From: Heterocephalus glaber
Taxonomy: Eukaryota > Chordata > Mammalia > Rodentia > Bathyergidae
DNA: 64,000 nt
NCBI RefSeq assembly: GCF_000247695.1
Contig: NW_004624783.1
Span: forward strand, 3,839,897-3,903,896
Direction: 5' to 3'
Positions 41,831-53,787 of this stretch are shown here, piece after piece; the first letter of the stretch is position 1; each line of letters opens with the position of its first letter. A program made the position numbers and the translations under genes. Below the pieces are notes generated by a model. That model ran no database searches. It saw nothing but the letters and a program-made list of their open reading frames with translations, and was not told the DNA's origin.

Positions 41831-42305
41831 GTAAGTCCCTGACTTATGAATGAGTTTGAGATGAACAGATTCTTTGGACCAACTCAATCTAATCCCTTAA
41901 GGTATTGATTGCTATGTAAGGCAAGAGATGGTCTTATTCAGTGAACTGGACCTACTTTTATGCACTTAATTAAAGAACGGTGCTTACTCTCCTAGACCCC
42001 TCCATGATCCTCTTGGGAGCATATCTGTATCTTCATAGCGGGCACATCTATAGCCTGAAAGCTGATGGAATGAGTCAGTGAGCTGGTTTCAGCTTCTGCC
42101 AGGAGAACTGGTAAGAGTGTGAATAGTAAATGAACAATGATCTCACATAGAAGACCACAGGTGGGGTGGCATCATCGTGCTTCAGCAGCGTTCCTGTTCT
42201 TCACTCTGCTCAGCCTTTGCTACTCATCAGTCTCCCTCATGGTCGCAAGAAGTCTGCAACAGTTCCAGCCATCCTGAGTAAATACACAAGGAAGACTGGT
42301 GCTCC
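41831..42305. other. Unclassified repeat scrap then unique sequence
   Basis: The first 100 bases ('cagtaagtccctgacttatg' on) look like the end of another DNA transposon that I cannot name. The rest shows no gene or repeat. Confidence 0.3.
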
Positions 42306-42424
42306 TGACATCCCCTTCTTTTTTTTTTTTTTGGTACCAGGGATCGAACTTGGGTCCTTGTGCTTGCAAGGCAGGCAGCGGAACCACTGAGCTAAATCCC
42401 CGGCCCTTGACGTCCCCTTCTTTT
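42306..42424 (-). mobile_element. ID-type SINE, antisense, with 17-bp target-site duplication
   Basis: The unit at 42,333-42,406 reads 'ggtaccagggatcgaacttg' (reversed B box) to 'gagctaaatccccggccc' (reversed A box and head). The T run at 42,319-42,332 is the antisense A tail. 'tgacatccccttctttt' (42,306-42,322) and 'tgacgtccccttctttt' (42,408-42,424) differ at one base. This is the least diverged SINE of the window, hence the youngest by appearance. Confidence 0.9.
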
Positions 42425-42694
42425 AAATAATTATAAAAGTTTCTTCCTGAGGCCCCAACAGGGTCCAGTTGACCAGATTTAGGTCACGTGGCTTAACACA
42501 ATCCTCATTAGCAGATGGAGCTGGGAATCCCTGGCATATTCCAATCGTGACTGAGGCCATGTGAAGTGTGGTCCTGTATGCAGTGGGGTGAACTGCTGGC
42601 TAAGGGTGGGAATATTGCAGCAGGAAAGACGTGATGGAGGACTGGCCGCCTCACTGACTGGGGGATGTGGAGTCAGAACCACATACTGATTATT

Positions 42695-42886
42695 CTTTTT
42701 TTTTTTTTGGTACTGAGAATTGAACCCAGAGGACTTGTACCACTGGACTATATATTCAATCCCCCTTTTTATCCTTATTTTGAGACAGTCTTGGTAAATT
42801 ACCCAGCCTGGCCTTGAATTTGTGATCCTCTTGCCTCAAATTCCCCAATGCCCAAGGTTACAGGTATGTATCACTGTGCTCAACCA
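42695..42886 (-). mobile_element. Composite ID-B1 SINE, antisense
   Basis: After a T run at 42,695-42,708, 'ggtactgagaattgaaccca' opens a reversed ID unit with a shortened middle. 'ttttgagacagtcttggtaa', 'cagcctggccttgaatttgt' and 'tgtatcactgtgctcaacc' form the reversed B1 unit. It is about 178 bases in body. Confidence 0.84.
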
Positions 42887-44591
42887 AAGTTAATTGTTCT
42901 TGAGAACAGTGTCATGCATGCTACGAATCCTGATGGCCAACTGCTCTCCTTTCTCAGGATCCACCCCCCTGGGAAATAAGACCCAAAAGCAGTCTCCCTG
43001 GTCAGTGTGAGGCTGAAAAGCAAGCAGATCTTGATGTTCATGCCATATGCCTGGTGGAGTACCCCACACTAGCTAAAACCCTCTTTATTCAGACTGTTTT
43101 GATTATAGCCTTTTGAGTTATGTCCTCATCCCAAGGATGACTTTGTCACCCTGATTGGGCTACAGTTCCCTGCTCTTTCCATGGTGATTTCAGAATGCTT
43201 TTCCTTGTAAGGTGGCTTCTGTAGATATCTGGTGCTTCCATGTGGATGTCTTGATTGTGACTAAATTAACTCTCAGAAGGTCACCTTATCTCCTTGTTCC
43301 AGGGGCTCCTTTCTCTAGCTTCTGTGTGCAGGGTTCATCAGCCACCTCTCAGTGTTGTTTGAAGATGCTGTTCAGATACGGTCAGGTGGCATTCCCCTGG
43401 AGGTGGAGTCTGGCACCCAGGCGATACGCTGGCAGTAGGGTGAGAGTTGGTTTGGGCAAATACAAATATGACTACAATGTAGTTGGGTGTCAATTCAGGT
43501 GGAAATACAGGTCACTGGTTGGTTGCATCATCGATTTTCACAGGCTGAGCATTTGCCTCATTGATTTTTCACTGTGAACTGAATCTTATTTGTCCACTCA
43601 GTAGAGATTGCTTCATTTCTTTTCAATTCTTTTTTTTTTTTTTTTTTGCACCTGTTTGGCACTTTACCACATTGAATTGCTTTTACCACTGGAGATGGCA
43701 ATCATCACTTTCTTAGGGAAATCACTGCAGCCATGGGAGAGACCTTTTACTCCTCTGAACCTCAGTTTTCTCATCTGCTAAATCAGGGTGGTAATTTCTG
43801 CCTGAAGCATTTAGAAGCTGGAGTGGCAACTGGGAATCTGGAAGAAGTGGATGGTAGGATTTTCTCAGCTAAAGAATGATCAGCTGTTAAGTAAAATAAG
43901 ACTCATGCCTTAAACTTGGCAATGGAGGGAGAACTTCCCCTTGCAGAGGGGTGCTGAGATCCTTCAGCCTCAATTTTTGCCTAAAGATTCTAAATTCTCC
44001 TGCCCATTACTGCCCTTTGGGTATGCTGGCTCCAGAGGGTGGGGTGCATCTTCCTGATAATCCTCAGCCTCCCTATGCATTTGTAACTGTCCATTAATAT
44101 CTCACAGCACAGCTGAGAGAAACTGAACATTTTAATAGGACTTATTTGAGGCCTGGAGTAATAAAAGGAAATATATGGAATTACTAGTATGAGTCACTTT
44201 GGTTTCCAGGTATGCTTGCTTTCTTTTCATTGGTGTCTCCTACAGAGGCCTCACTCTAACACTCACTGTCCTGCCATGGGGCAGTCTCCAACCTTGACAC
44301 ACTCTCAAGACTCCTTAAAATTTAGGCATAAAGAAGCTCAGTGAGGGATAGTAGCTCTACTTCTACCTGCAAAGATGTGGTTTTGTCTTTTAGGGAGCCA
44401 CAACTTACCAGATGACTGACACTGTGAATGTTTGCCCCCACGCCATCTTAGGAAGCCATGTTCAACCCTCACCAGCACAGCCTAACCCCACAAGACAGAG
44501 TTACTCTCCCCAAAGAAAATGGCAGCCTTCCTACAGGTCCAGACACACCTGAGGGAGGAATCCAGGAGGACACCTTAGAAATGGACTCTGC
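42887..44591. other. Mostly unique sequence, no gene seen
   Basis: This holds a T run at 43,630-43,647 without a visible SINE body, and a MIR-like block at 43,740-43,810 ('ctctgaacctcagttttctc', 'atctgctaaatcagggtgg'). The 121-codon plus frame at 43,212-43,577 shows no family. Confidence 0.42.
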
Positions 44592-44797
44592 GGGGAGGAG
44601 TGATGCAGGCCTGTATTCCCAGCAATGTGGCAGGCTGAGGCAGGAGGATCACAAGTTAAAGCCCAGCCTGGGTAACCTAGGAACTTAGAGAGACCCTGTC
44701 TCAAAATTTAAAGAAAAAGTTGAAAAAGGCCAAAGATGTAACTCAACGTGAAGACTTTGGGTTCAATCCCCAGTATTGCAAAAGAAGAAGAAAAAAG
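44592..44797 (+). mobile_element. Composite B1-ID SINE, sense
   Basis: 'gatgcaggcctgtattccca' and 'aggctgaggcaggaggatca' are the B1 head; 'gagagaccctgtctcaaaat' closes the B1 unit. 'ggccaaagatgtaactcaac' opens the ID part, which ends 'gggttcaatccccagtattg' and an A-rich tail. Its A and B boxes are mutated. It shows the family in the sense order, B1 then ID. Confidence 0.82.
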
Positions 44798-45764
44798 GGG
44801 TCACTCAGCTCTTTGGATGTGAGGATTGGCAGGTAACTTTGAGTCTGGGAATGAGCTATGATCCGATGAAGCAGAGAAGCCTATGCTTTGCTCACATGCA
44901 CTCACTTTAACCTTTATTCTTTGTCCATCCTTATTTATTTTTTTGTTGAATTTTATACAATCATGAAGAAAATGGTGACCTCTCTCAGCTGTGCTGAGAG
45001 AAACCAGAAGAAGGCAGTTATAACATGCATTCAAGCTTCTAGCAGGAGGGGAAGGGAGGGATGTGCTCATGGGGACATGGTGATGGTGGTCACAGTAAGC
45101 TTCAAAAGTGAGCCTTCCCCCTGGAAAGGGAAAACCAAGTGGACAGAGTCCATACTGCTTGTCCCAGATGCTTTTCCTCTAAAGGTTTTCTCTTCAGACC
45201 TAAATCTTGGAAGACTGGGCCTTTGTTTCAATAAGTGAAGCAAATTTCTCAGTCTACATAACAGAATTTTTATAAAGGCCAAGTGAGAAAATAGATGTAA
45301 AAGTTCTTTCAGGAATGGAATGAAGATATCAAAAATTTCCCAAAATGTGTACCATTGAACAATGTTCCTAGATATAAGAATAGGCATTAGGCAATAAAAG
45401 GGTTCCTCAGTCAAACAAGTTTGAGAAACCCTGGTTCACAAACTTTCAATAAGTTCCATTGTTAAACCACCCCTCAGGATATTCAATAAATAACCTAATG
45501 TACATCATCGTTTCCCAGGAGGGTGTTGCAGTATTTCCTAAATTTGCTTAATAAGGTTTCCTTCGAGGTCTGAACACTGGGAGAGGCTGATGTTTTTCTC
45601 AGTATTATATCATTACAATCATGTAGGTTGGTGGAAGAGACATCTTTTCATTCAATAAGCTTCAAAGGGCGTTTATCCATACATTTTTTGTAGTTTTCTC
45701 ATTCCCATGTCCGTGAAATGGCAACTCTAGAATCCAAAAGTGTTTTTGGAGGGATCCATTTTTA
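44798..45764. other. Unique sequence, no gene seen
   Basis: Opposing 115-codon frames at 44,888-45,414 shadow one another and lack family resemblance. A MER5-like 'gtttgagaaaccctggttca' scrap lies at about 45,419. Confidence 0.4.
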
Positions 45765-46135
45765 TTAAAAACTATCTCACACCACATATTACCACATGGA
45801 TGAATCTTGAAGATGCCATGCTAAGTGAAATAAGCCAGACATATACTGGGTGATTTCAGCTATAGGAGGTCCCTAGAGTAGTCGGAGTCATAGAGACAGA
45901 AATCAGAATGGAGGTTATCAGGGGCTAGGGCAGGGAGGGACTGTGGCGTTGCTGTTTAATAAGAGCAGAGATTTAGTTTGGGAAGATGAGAATGTTCTGG
46001 AGAGGGATGGTGGTGACAGTTGTTCAACGGTGTGGATGTACTGAAAGCCACTGGCCTGCACACTTTAGAATTGTTAAAACGGTAAATTTTATGCACTTCA
46101 TATTTCACTACAATTCCTTAAAATGTTAATATATG
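45765..46135 (+). repeat. Old LINE-1 3' end, sense
   Basis: 'catggatgaatcttgaagat' 'gccatgctaagtgaaataag' is the ORF2 C-terminus and 'gcactttagaattgttaaaa' with 'cggtaaattttatgcacttc' the 3' UTR of an L1M element. It ends in an A-rich stretch. It is 5' truncated and inactive. Confidence 0.75.
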
Positions 46136-46984
46136 AAAAAGGATTGTGTTTGGCCTGAATTATTTTGATTTTCATCTAATTTCTATCACACTGGCCATTG
46201 GACCTTCACTGGATTGTACAACTGGGTTCTCAGGACACCCTTCGTAGCTGAGAGAAAAGAGTGCTCCCTGCCAGAAGCACTTGACTGATGTTGATCACCC
46301 CTTGCTCTTTTTACTCCTTTAATATTAATTTTGGTTGGAAATTTGTGAATTTCCAAAATTCTTTATTGCATAAACATCTGGGATTTTCCCTCGGTAAAAT
46401 GCAAGTTTTGTTGTGATCATCCTTCTTTCCTGAAAAATAGGTGTGAAATTCTTGGTTTCTGGGTAAGATATTTTTGTTGACATTTTCTTCCTGCTGAGTA
46501 ACCTTGGTGCAATCCCTGCATCTGCCAAGGGGTTGTTCCGGTTAGAGGCTCCTCCTCCCGGGCCACAGGCTTAGTTTTTCATCTTAGCCTCACTTCATCT
46601 TAGTTATTAATAGCCAGTTCCTCATCTAGAAAATGCAGTGACATTTGCATCCTGTTGAGAGTGGTTAAGTGAGATGCCTCCTACAGATTACCAACTTGGT
46701 TCTCTGTAAGCCACTCCCCTAGATGGTTCGTGCAAGCATTTTCTGGGGCAGGTGGGCTCTGCAGACAGCCTTGCCCTTGACATCCCAAACAGCTGGTGGC
46801 ATTGCTCTCCTGCCTTCTTCCTCTCCAATCTTCCCCTTATCAGCACAGGGGGTCCACCATTCACCCAGGTGCTTAAGCCAGAAATCAGGGAAATGTGATG
46901 AATCTCTCTCCCCTCTTCCTCTCTCATCTCTGTATTTGCCAGCAAGCCCTGTGGAGGAACTATGCTCTCTTTCTGTCCCTGTCA
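46136..46984. other. Unique sequence, no gene seen
   Basis: Overlapping frames on both strands at 46,688-47,057 have no family resemblance. I recognised no repeat. Confidence 0.4.
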
Positions 46985-47490
46985 CCTGATTGAGGACCCC
47001 AGCACTCTTCAGTGAACTCCTGCAGGTCACCTCCTCCACCCACAAAGCATTCTGCACGCAGCAGGCAAACTGAGATTACCAGCCTCAAATCTGACCATGC
47101 CACTTCCTTGCTTAGCCCCTTTCATGGCTTCTCGTGCTATTTGGAGTAAAATCCAAATTCTCTCCCATGGTTTTCAGCACCCACCAGCATCTGCTAACTT
47201 CATTTCTTTTATCTCCTCACTCACAATTCTGTGCTCACCAGATGCTTTCCAGCCAGTCCCCAGCTTCTGCGTTTTTCTTGCCAAGTCTTTTTCTGCCTCA
47301 GGCTCTTTGCACTCACTTTTCTATCAGTCTAGGGGCTCTTTTTCCAAATCGTTGTATGGCAGCGTCCCCCTGCTCATCAGTCCCTCTGTAAGTGTCACCT
47401 TAGAGAGACTTCCACAGTTTACTCCAATTAGAACCCCCACCTGTAATAGTTACTCCAGAGCAAATACCTTTACTCTCTTTCTTTTCCTTC
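46985..47490 (+). repeat. LINE-2 (L2) 3' region, sense
   Basis: 'cctgcaggtcacctcctcca', 'ctcaggctctttgcactcac', 'agtccctctgtaagtgtcac' and 'cttagagagacttccacag' follow the L2 3' coding end in order ('gcctcagggcctttgcact...aaatgtcaccttctcagagaggccttcc'). The 154-codon frame across it is the decayed L2, not a gene. Confidence 0.7.
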
Positions 47491-50400
47491 CAGGTCTCAC
47501 TGCTATCCAAAATAGCTATTTGTCTTGTTTATTGTCTACTGCCTTCCCATCCAGTGACTAGCGGCCCAAGCCCTTCAAGCACACTGTCAGTATTTGGGAA
47601 CAAGGAGAGGGTGAGCCCAGAACACCTTTTTATGGGGGAGGGCATATTATATTGGCATTGCTTGATAAATACTAAATATTTGTACACTTCAGTGTTGTCA
47701 TGGTGATGGAGATTATTTACAAACTTTGCAACATAAAATCCCCTCTTCTGCTCCTCCTCTGCACATTTCCAGGTAGTAGTAATAGTGCCTGGCCTCAAAA
47801 CTTTGTTGCAGTCATTCTGAATTTTTTTAAAGGAACAAATATAGCTCTGCTTAGCTTCCGGCTGCAGTGGAGATTTCTGCCAAGATTTGCAGCACGCAGC
47901 TGAAATATGTTTTGTATTTTATGAGGTTTGGCTCATCATGGAATTAAATAGCACTAATTACATGAATATAGACCAGCAAGGGAGACAACTGTTCACTTCC
48001 TGATTTTTCCTGGAATTGAAATAGAAAAGAGGGGGTAGAAGGACACAGAGGGGACTGAGGGGAGAGCTCTGCCACCAGACCTTAGGTAATGACAGAGGTG
48101 CTGTCATCTGGCCGAGTGTGCCCAATACCCTGCTTCCCCCAGTGCCACTGTTTGGTGGCATTATGGGCTTCCTTGCATGAAAAGTCTGTTGAGCTTAAAG
48201 GCTGGTGGCTAGTCTGCTTGGATGGGAGTGGCAGTGGCATGGCTGATGGGGTGGTGGGGCATTTTGGGGGTGGCAACTGGGGTGATACTAAGTCCTTGGG
48301 TCTAAGAGCATGGACTTTTAGCTCAATTTTTCAAAAAAAAATCTGCATTCATTATCCTTTCCAAACCTGGCTGTATTCAGTTAGAAAAGTCTAGTCAGAG
48401 ATTTTATACCATTCTGAGGAAGGGAATGTCCTTGCCTCTTTCTTCCTTGCTAGGGAAAGGAAAGGAAATAGGTCAGATCATGCTGGCACAATCAACTTGT
48501 GTGTGTGTGTGGGAGGCTGCACATTAGGCCTGTGGTTGCGTGGAAAGCTTCAGTATGTGGAGGCCTCCTGCCCGCTCTTCAACTGTCCTGCTGTGCATGT
48601 AGGTCTACAGAGGTTGAGGAAGCAAAGGATCAACTCCTTCCTCAAACTCAATGACATGGATCAACACCTGAGCTGCTAATGTGTTCCCTCCCCTTGGTCC
48701 TTCTTGTGAGAGAGGATGTAGACTCAAGGGAGTATAATGTAGGGCCACTTAACAGATGAGTAAGCCCAGTTCTCTAAGGGCAGGTTGTGGAATTCAACCA
48801 CAGCAGGCACATGAGAGGCTCCCCACAATTGAGATTTAGGCCGTTGAAGAGCCAATTTATGCAAAGATGCAGTCTTGAGAGCAACTCCAGCATCAGCCTT
48901 GTGTCTTCCAGTAAATACCACCCTTGGGTGTTGTAATCGCCACCATTATACAGCACTGCTCAGCATGTGGTTCTGGCTGGCACCTCCCCAAAGGCTACCT
49001 GAGGACCCTTCCTGACATCTGAGCTTGCCTGTGTTCTGTGAAGTCTGAACATTCCACTTCACTTCTCCTGGAGTTAGTCCCAGAAGAATCTTGATGATCT
49101 CTCTTTATCCTCTATTTCTAGAAACACCAGTTTACAGATGAGGAATCTGAGAGAACAAGAAGGAAAGGTGGCCACTTAGCAGGACTGTGGTAGTGAGGAT
49201 GATCTTTCCTGACATCTGTAGTGTCCTGGGCTGTGGCAACTGGGAGAGAAGAGGCTTTTATGGGTAACAGTGGCTGATTCATGTAGGGCTGGGAACTGAA
49301 TACTCCATCTCTTCCCTTGACCAGGAAAAGAGATGGGGGTCTTGAGAGTGATGTGTGCATTTGAAGGAAGATCATCAGCAAGCCCAGGCCACATGCAAAG
49401 GACAGGGCTGCGTGGAGGGTTAGCCCCATGTTCCCTTTTCAGTGACCCAGATGTCCATTCAAGTCTTAGGGCAGCAAGCATGACAGAAAATGTTCCCTTG
49501 GCCACAGCTATGGCGTGTCTTGCCACTTCCCACAAGGGCCCCCCATGTCTGAGTGTCCAGAGGCCAATGGCAGCCCTCTGAGGACTGGGAGCCAGTTTAG
49601 CATTCCTCAGGGCCTGGGCTGAGGGACTGGGACAGGATGCAGTGGCCACATTGGTGCCAGGCTGTGCCATTTTGCACAACAGGTCTTGACGCCATCTCCA
49701 GTGGGGCACGCTGGAAAGAATTTGAGGACACTCTCCTGCCCAACTCAGGCTTCTCTGGAAATTGCTGTAGTTTTAAAGCCTTCTTGCCAGGCTTGGAGTA
49801 GAGAGAGTCATTGCTTAGCGACTCTCCCTTGGAGGCAGAGTGCTTGGAATGCCAAGGGCTGCCTCCCTGCAATAATGAAGAGCTTCATCTGGGCAGCTGG
49901 CTCTGCTGGGAACAGCAGAGTTGGCTTGGGGAGGGTAGCACTGCACCCTGGGGGAGTGCCCTTCAGGCCAAGCCCCAGAGAGGACTGGGGGAGGGGAGAG
50001 AAGGGAAGCCCATGCCAAGCAGAATCTGAGGCCTCAAGGTCAAGGTAGGAGCAATCTGAATGGGAGCAGCTCCATTCACCCTCCTGTAGAGGCTGCTTTT
50101 AGCTGGAGCCAAAGGTTCTGTCCATGGTAACACTTTCCCAGCTCCTTCAATGAATTGGGAAGTGAGGATTAAGAACCTCTGAGCTAAGCTTGGTACTGAA
50201 GTTCCTTGGGGCTGGGCTGGTTGCCTGGTGATGCTGAGACTCTCAGTCTATGCCTAGCTCCCCATAGATCTCTCTTTCTCATCACTTATACCTTCTCAGT
50301 CTTTCCTTTTCCCACCAATTTTACATTTTTCAGTGCTGAAAAGTATAGCAGCAGAAGCAGAGGGAAAGAGGCTTAGAAGGGGGCTCCCAACCTGCCCTGC

Positions 50401-51185
50401 TAGACTGTTGTGATCTGGACTCTTGCTGGGCTGCACTCATCTGACCCTTCTGAAGCTCCCATCTGCACAGTGACTGTCCAGAGATGGTGCCCTGACCTTC
50501 TCTTGGGAAGGGAGTTACTTTGATTTGGTTTCTTCCTAAAGAGTAGTCATGAACTGGACCATCACACCTATACTCTCTGGCTCCTTCTCTCTTGTGAATA
50601 TGGCACTCATTTCTGAGACAGTGACAAGGAGAAAAGGTGGCAACCATGGTCAGAGCATGGCTGCAGTGAGGCGGACAAGCACATGGGGGCTGGGCAGGCT
50701 GTCCATCCACCCTGGGCACCAGACCAACCAGCTGCACAACTGGGTTGGAGATGTTGCCTATAAATGTGTTTCACCAGAAAAGACCTAAGACAACAATTCT
50801 TGGCTCCTACTTCTAGAAACTAAGAGTTGAAAGTGAAACATGCAGACAGGAAAAAGTACTCACTACTTGCTGAAGATGTTATTCTAAGTGTATAAATTAC
50901 AGATCAGAGCAGGAATCTAAAAAACACATTTGTTCATTTTGTTAATTGGGATCAATGAGCATCTAGTGTTTCTTGGATGAAACAGAAGGAGGCCTGGTGA
51001 CGTCCCCAACCTCCTCTTGTCCCTTGGCTCCACAGAATGCTGCCTTCCTGCCACAGTGATCTTTTCCCTTGTCTGATGTAGACGTTCCTGGCGGATAGAT
51101 GAATCCTTTCACTTGAGGCCCCACCATCCCATCAGGCCTCAAAGTTCTCTTTAGCTAGCTGGGTGGTGAAAGAAAATGTAAAGTG
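47491..51185. other. Unique sequence, GC-rich block at 49.2-50.3 kb, no gene proven
   Basis: The stretch 49,176-50,048 has open frames of 120-177 codons on both strands, none with a recognisable domain, and higher GC than the surroundings but no CpG island. An A/T-rich block at 47,885-47,980 with a TAATTA core looks like a possible conserved noncoding element. A (TG)n of about 8 units lies at 48,499-48,513. Confidence 0.4.
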
Positions 51186-51547
51186 TCTCTGTCCATTTTC
51201 TCTTGCTATAACAAAATACCCAAGATTGGGTCCTTTATAAAGAATGGGGGTTTATTTAGCTCATGATGGGGAGTGCAAGTGCATGGTGATGGCATCCACT
51301 GAGGGCCTTCTGGCTGCATCACAGTGTAGCTAGGGTGTCACATGGTGAGGTAGAGCAAGCACGCATGGGCTCGGGTCTCTCTTCTCCTTATAAAGCCTCC
51401 AGTCCCATCATGGAAGCCCTTTCCTTAAAACCTCATTTCATTCTAATTGCTTGTCAAAGACCCTATCTCCAAACACTATCAACACGTGAATTTGGAGATT
51501 AAGTGTCCAACACATGAGAATTGAGGGGCACATTCAAGCCAAAGCAA
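51186..51547 (-). mobile_element. ERVL-MaLR-type solitary LTR, antisense
   Basis: 'gtccattttctcttgctata', 'acaaaatacccaagattggg' and 'gggtttatttagctcatgat' are the reverse complement of the MaLR LTR end; 'gaccctatctccaaacacta' belongs to its other part. It is a solo copy with no retroviral coding sequence beside it. Confidence 0.7.
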
Positions 51548-52469
51548 GAAGACACACATAGTTCTTCCTTACTTTGGCATGGCACTGTCACAATGACACT
51601 GTCCCTATTCATACAGTCACACCTGGATACCTGCATGGAAGTGTAGAGACTGGCAAATATAAATTACAGCCGGCAGTCTCCTCTCACCAACAACCTGATA
51701 CCACCAGCCTCATGTACGGGGAAGCACACATATTTTGTGGGAAGTTAACTTTCCATTCCTGACCCACCCCTGTGATGGGGATGATGTGACAAGTATCTTG
51801 TTGGGAGGGCTGAGGGAAGTGATGAAATTCCCAGTTTTGAGTAGGGTCTGGGAAGGTGGAGTTCTGCAGAACTTCCCAGTGGGACAGTTAGAGGGTCTTC
51901 CAGGATACCCCAGACCCTGGAGAGTAGAAACATCATTTTCTGCTTGGAGACTATGTATCTTTGGCAACCGGCTCAGTACTCTTTATGTGGTATGTACTCA
52001 ATCTACAGTCATTAGCTGAAAATAAAATTATCATTGGCTGAACACATGCTGACTTCTTGCAGCTTGTGTGTCCTGTGCCAAGTTTTCTTTGCTGCAAGTT
52101 TGTTTTTAGGCCAAGCTCCTTTTCCTCCACAGGGGCCATACTGATTTTTCTTAACTGCATAGGGCTATGGTTCTCAAAGTCTAATTTGCAGACCTAAGGT
52201 AACTTGTTAGGATATTCCAGATGGTTAAACGTTTGGTTTCATTGTAAATCATGTATGAAAGAGATAGTTTCTCTGATGCATTTGAACTCATGTTTTAAAA
52301 GGACAAAATCAAGGATTTTAAGTATTTATAAGCTGTGGGTTAGAGCAGGGTAAAACCAACCTTTTTAGGTTGGCCTCTGTTTGAGCTTGCTGGCTTAACA
52401 CCAAGATTTACTTTGAACTTCAGCCATAGGTGATACCAGCTGCCATCTTAGATACTCCACTTTGGAGTA
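51548..52469. other. Unique sequence with a MER5-like scrap, no gene seen
   Basis: A MER5-like piece may lie at 52,165-52,230 ('atggttctcaaagtctaatt'). The opposing short frames at 51,710-52,019 are shadows. Confidence 0.38.
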
Positions 52470-52630
52470 TTCATTCATTCATTCACACACATTTAGTATA
52501 TACCTACTGTGCCTCAGGCTTTGGGCTTGCAGTTGGCGAGAATAGTGGTGTGAATAATACATCATCTTTTTTCCCCTCAAAATACTGATGGTTTTAAAGG
52601 GGATAGCGTCAGTGGACAGATTTAACAGTG
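52470..52630 (-). repeat. L2 3'-end fragment, antisense
   Basis: 'cattcattcattcacacaca' 'tttagtatatacctactgtg' 'cctcaggctttgggct' matches the antisense L2 3' hallmark with diverged positions; the ATTC repeat is part of it. Confidence 0.58.
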
Positions 52631-53049
52631 TGTAAGATAAGAGCCTCTAGTGGGCGTGGTTCCTGGACTAACATGTGGGAGGGGCATTTTAGATGAAGGC
52701 TGGCATTGAAGAAGGCTTCGTTTGAGGAATGAGACAAATTCTGGACCCCAGAGGCATGAACAGGTGGAGGTCTTCCTGGGAGGCCTGTAAGAATAGCCCT
52801 CAGTACAAATGCACAACAGAATAGGGGCAGAATTGCGGAATTATGCGTCTGTACGCACATGAGCATATACACGGGCACATACCCCAAATGTCTCCTGGAA
52901 TAATATCTCAGCACATGTCTAGCTATAGTTAATCTTTGTGGACAGAAAGACATAGACATTTCTTTGGGTTGCTAACTTCTTCCCACTGGAGAAGACCCTA
53001 TTAGTGAGTATCTGCTAATAATACCTTTGGGTTTTTCTGTTTATGGTTT

Positions 53050-53221
53050 AGGACTTTTTTGCATTAATAAGTGCCTGAAAATTGAATTCAAACTGACTTA
53101 ATAAAAAGGGGAACTTCTTTGGCTCATGAAACTGGGAAGTGTCTCTAAAGAATGGGCTGCATGCATAAAATCTGGACATCTATTTGATGTCACTGGGAAC
53201 TGGGACCTGGGACTCGCCATC
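53050..53221. other. Repeat-like sequence I cannot name
   Basis: 'attcaaactgacttaataaa' and 'aacttctttggctcatgaaa' resemble an interspersed repeat known to me from other mammals only by its 'ggaatttattggctcatgtaactg' block. I leave it unassigned. Confidence 0.25.
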
Positions 53222-53390
53222 ATTTTATTAAATTAATTTGATTGGTACATTTTAGGTATACATAATGATTATATTCATCACAGGGAATTTGTACCTGTTC
53301 ATGATATGTCTTGGATTGTATTTTTTCCCATTCCCCTTAATTCCTTTCAACCCCTCAGACTTACTTCTACCCTCTTCAGGACTTGAGCTT
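53222..53390 (-). mobile_element. LINE-1 3'-UTR fragment, antisense
   Basis: 'ttgattggtacattttaggt' and 'catcacagggaatttgtacc' then a pyrimidine-rich run repeat the 3' end order of the longer L1s at 54,686 and 63,679. Only the last 150 or so bases inserted (strong 5' truncation). Confidence 0.75.
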
Positions 53391-53787
53391 CATTCTTTCA
53401 GGACCCTGTCCTCACCCTACCAAACTTTGGTTAGAAGGTAGCCACAGCAGTTCTTAGGCCTATGAGTTTACAAGGTCACATCCAATAGAAGAGTGGGAAA
53501 TTTTATCTTCTGTATTCCCATCCAAAGGCTATTGACTCTCAGAGGTCTGATTCTAGCAGGTACTCATTCCTAAGCCAATCACTGTGAATCCCTCACTGCT
53601 GCTGTGAGCCAACTTGTTAAGCCCAGGTTATGTGTATGCCTTAAAATGGAGGTAGAGTCAACTCCACAAGAGGGTTTAAAGCTAAGAAAGGGCAAAGGAG
53701 CAGATCCCCCAGAGGATAAATGAATGACTGCCAAAAGCAAATGTGTGTTCTCCATGACAAGTTTCTTTCAAATTATTTTGATCATGC

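Noticed and set aside
43630..43647. T run as the tail of an antisense SINE
   Set aside because: No SINE body or duplication lies beside it, so it is treated as a simple T tract.
47097..47561. 154-codon plus frame as a gene
   Set aside because: It coincides with a sense L2 3' fragment whose order matches the L2 consensus.
49176..49709. 177-codon minus-strand frame
   Set aside because: It has no recognisable domain and frames are open on both strands in the same GC-rich block, as expected from low stop-codon frequency.
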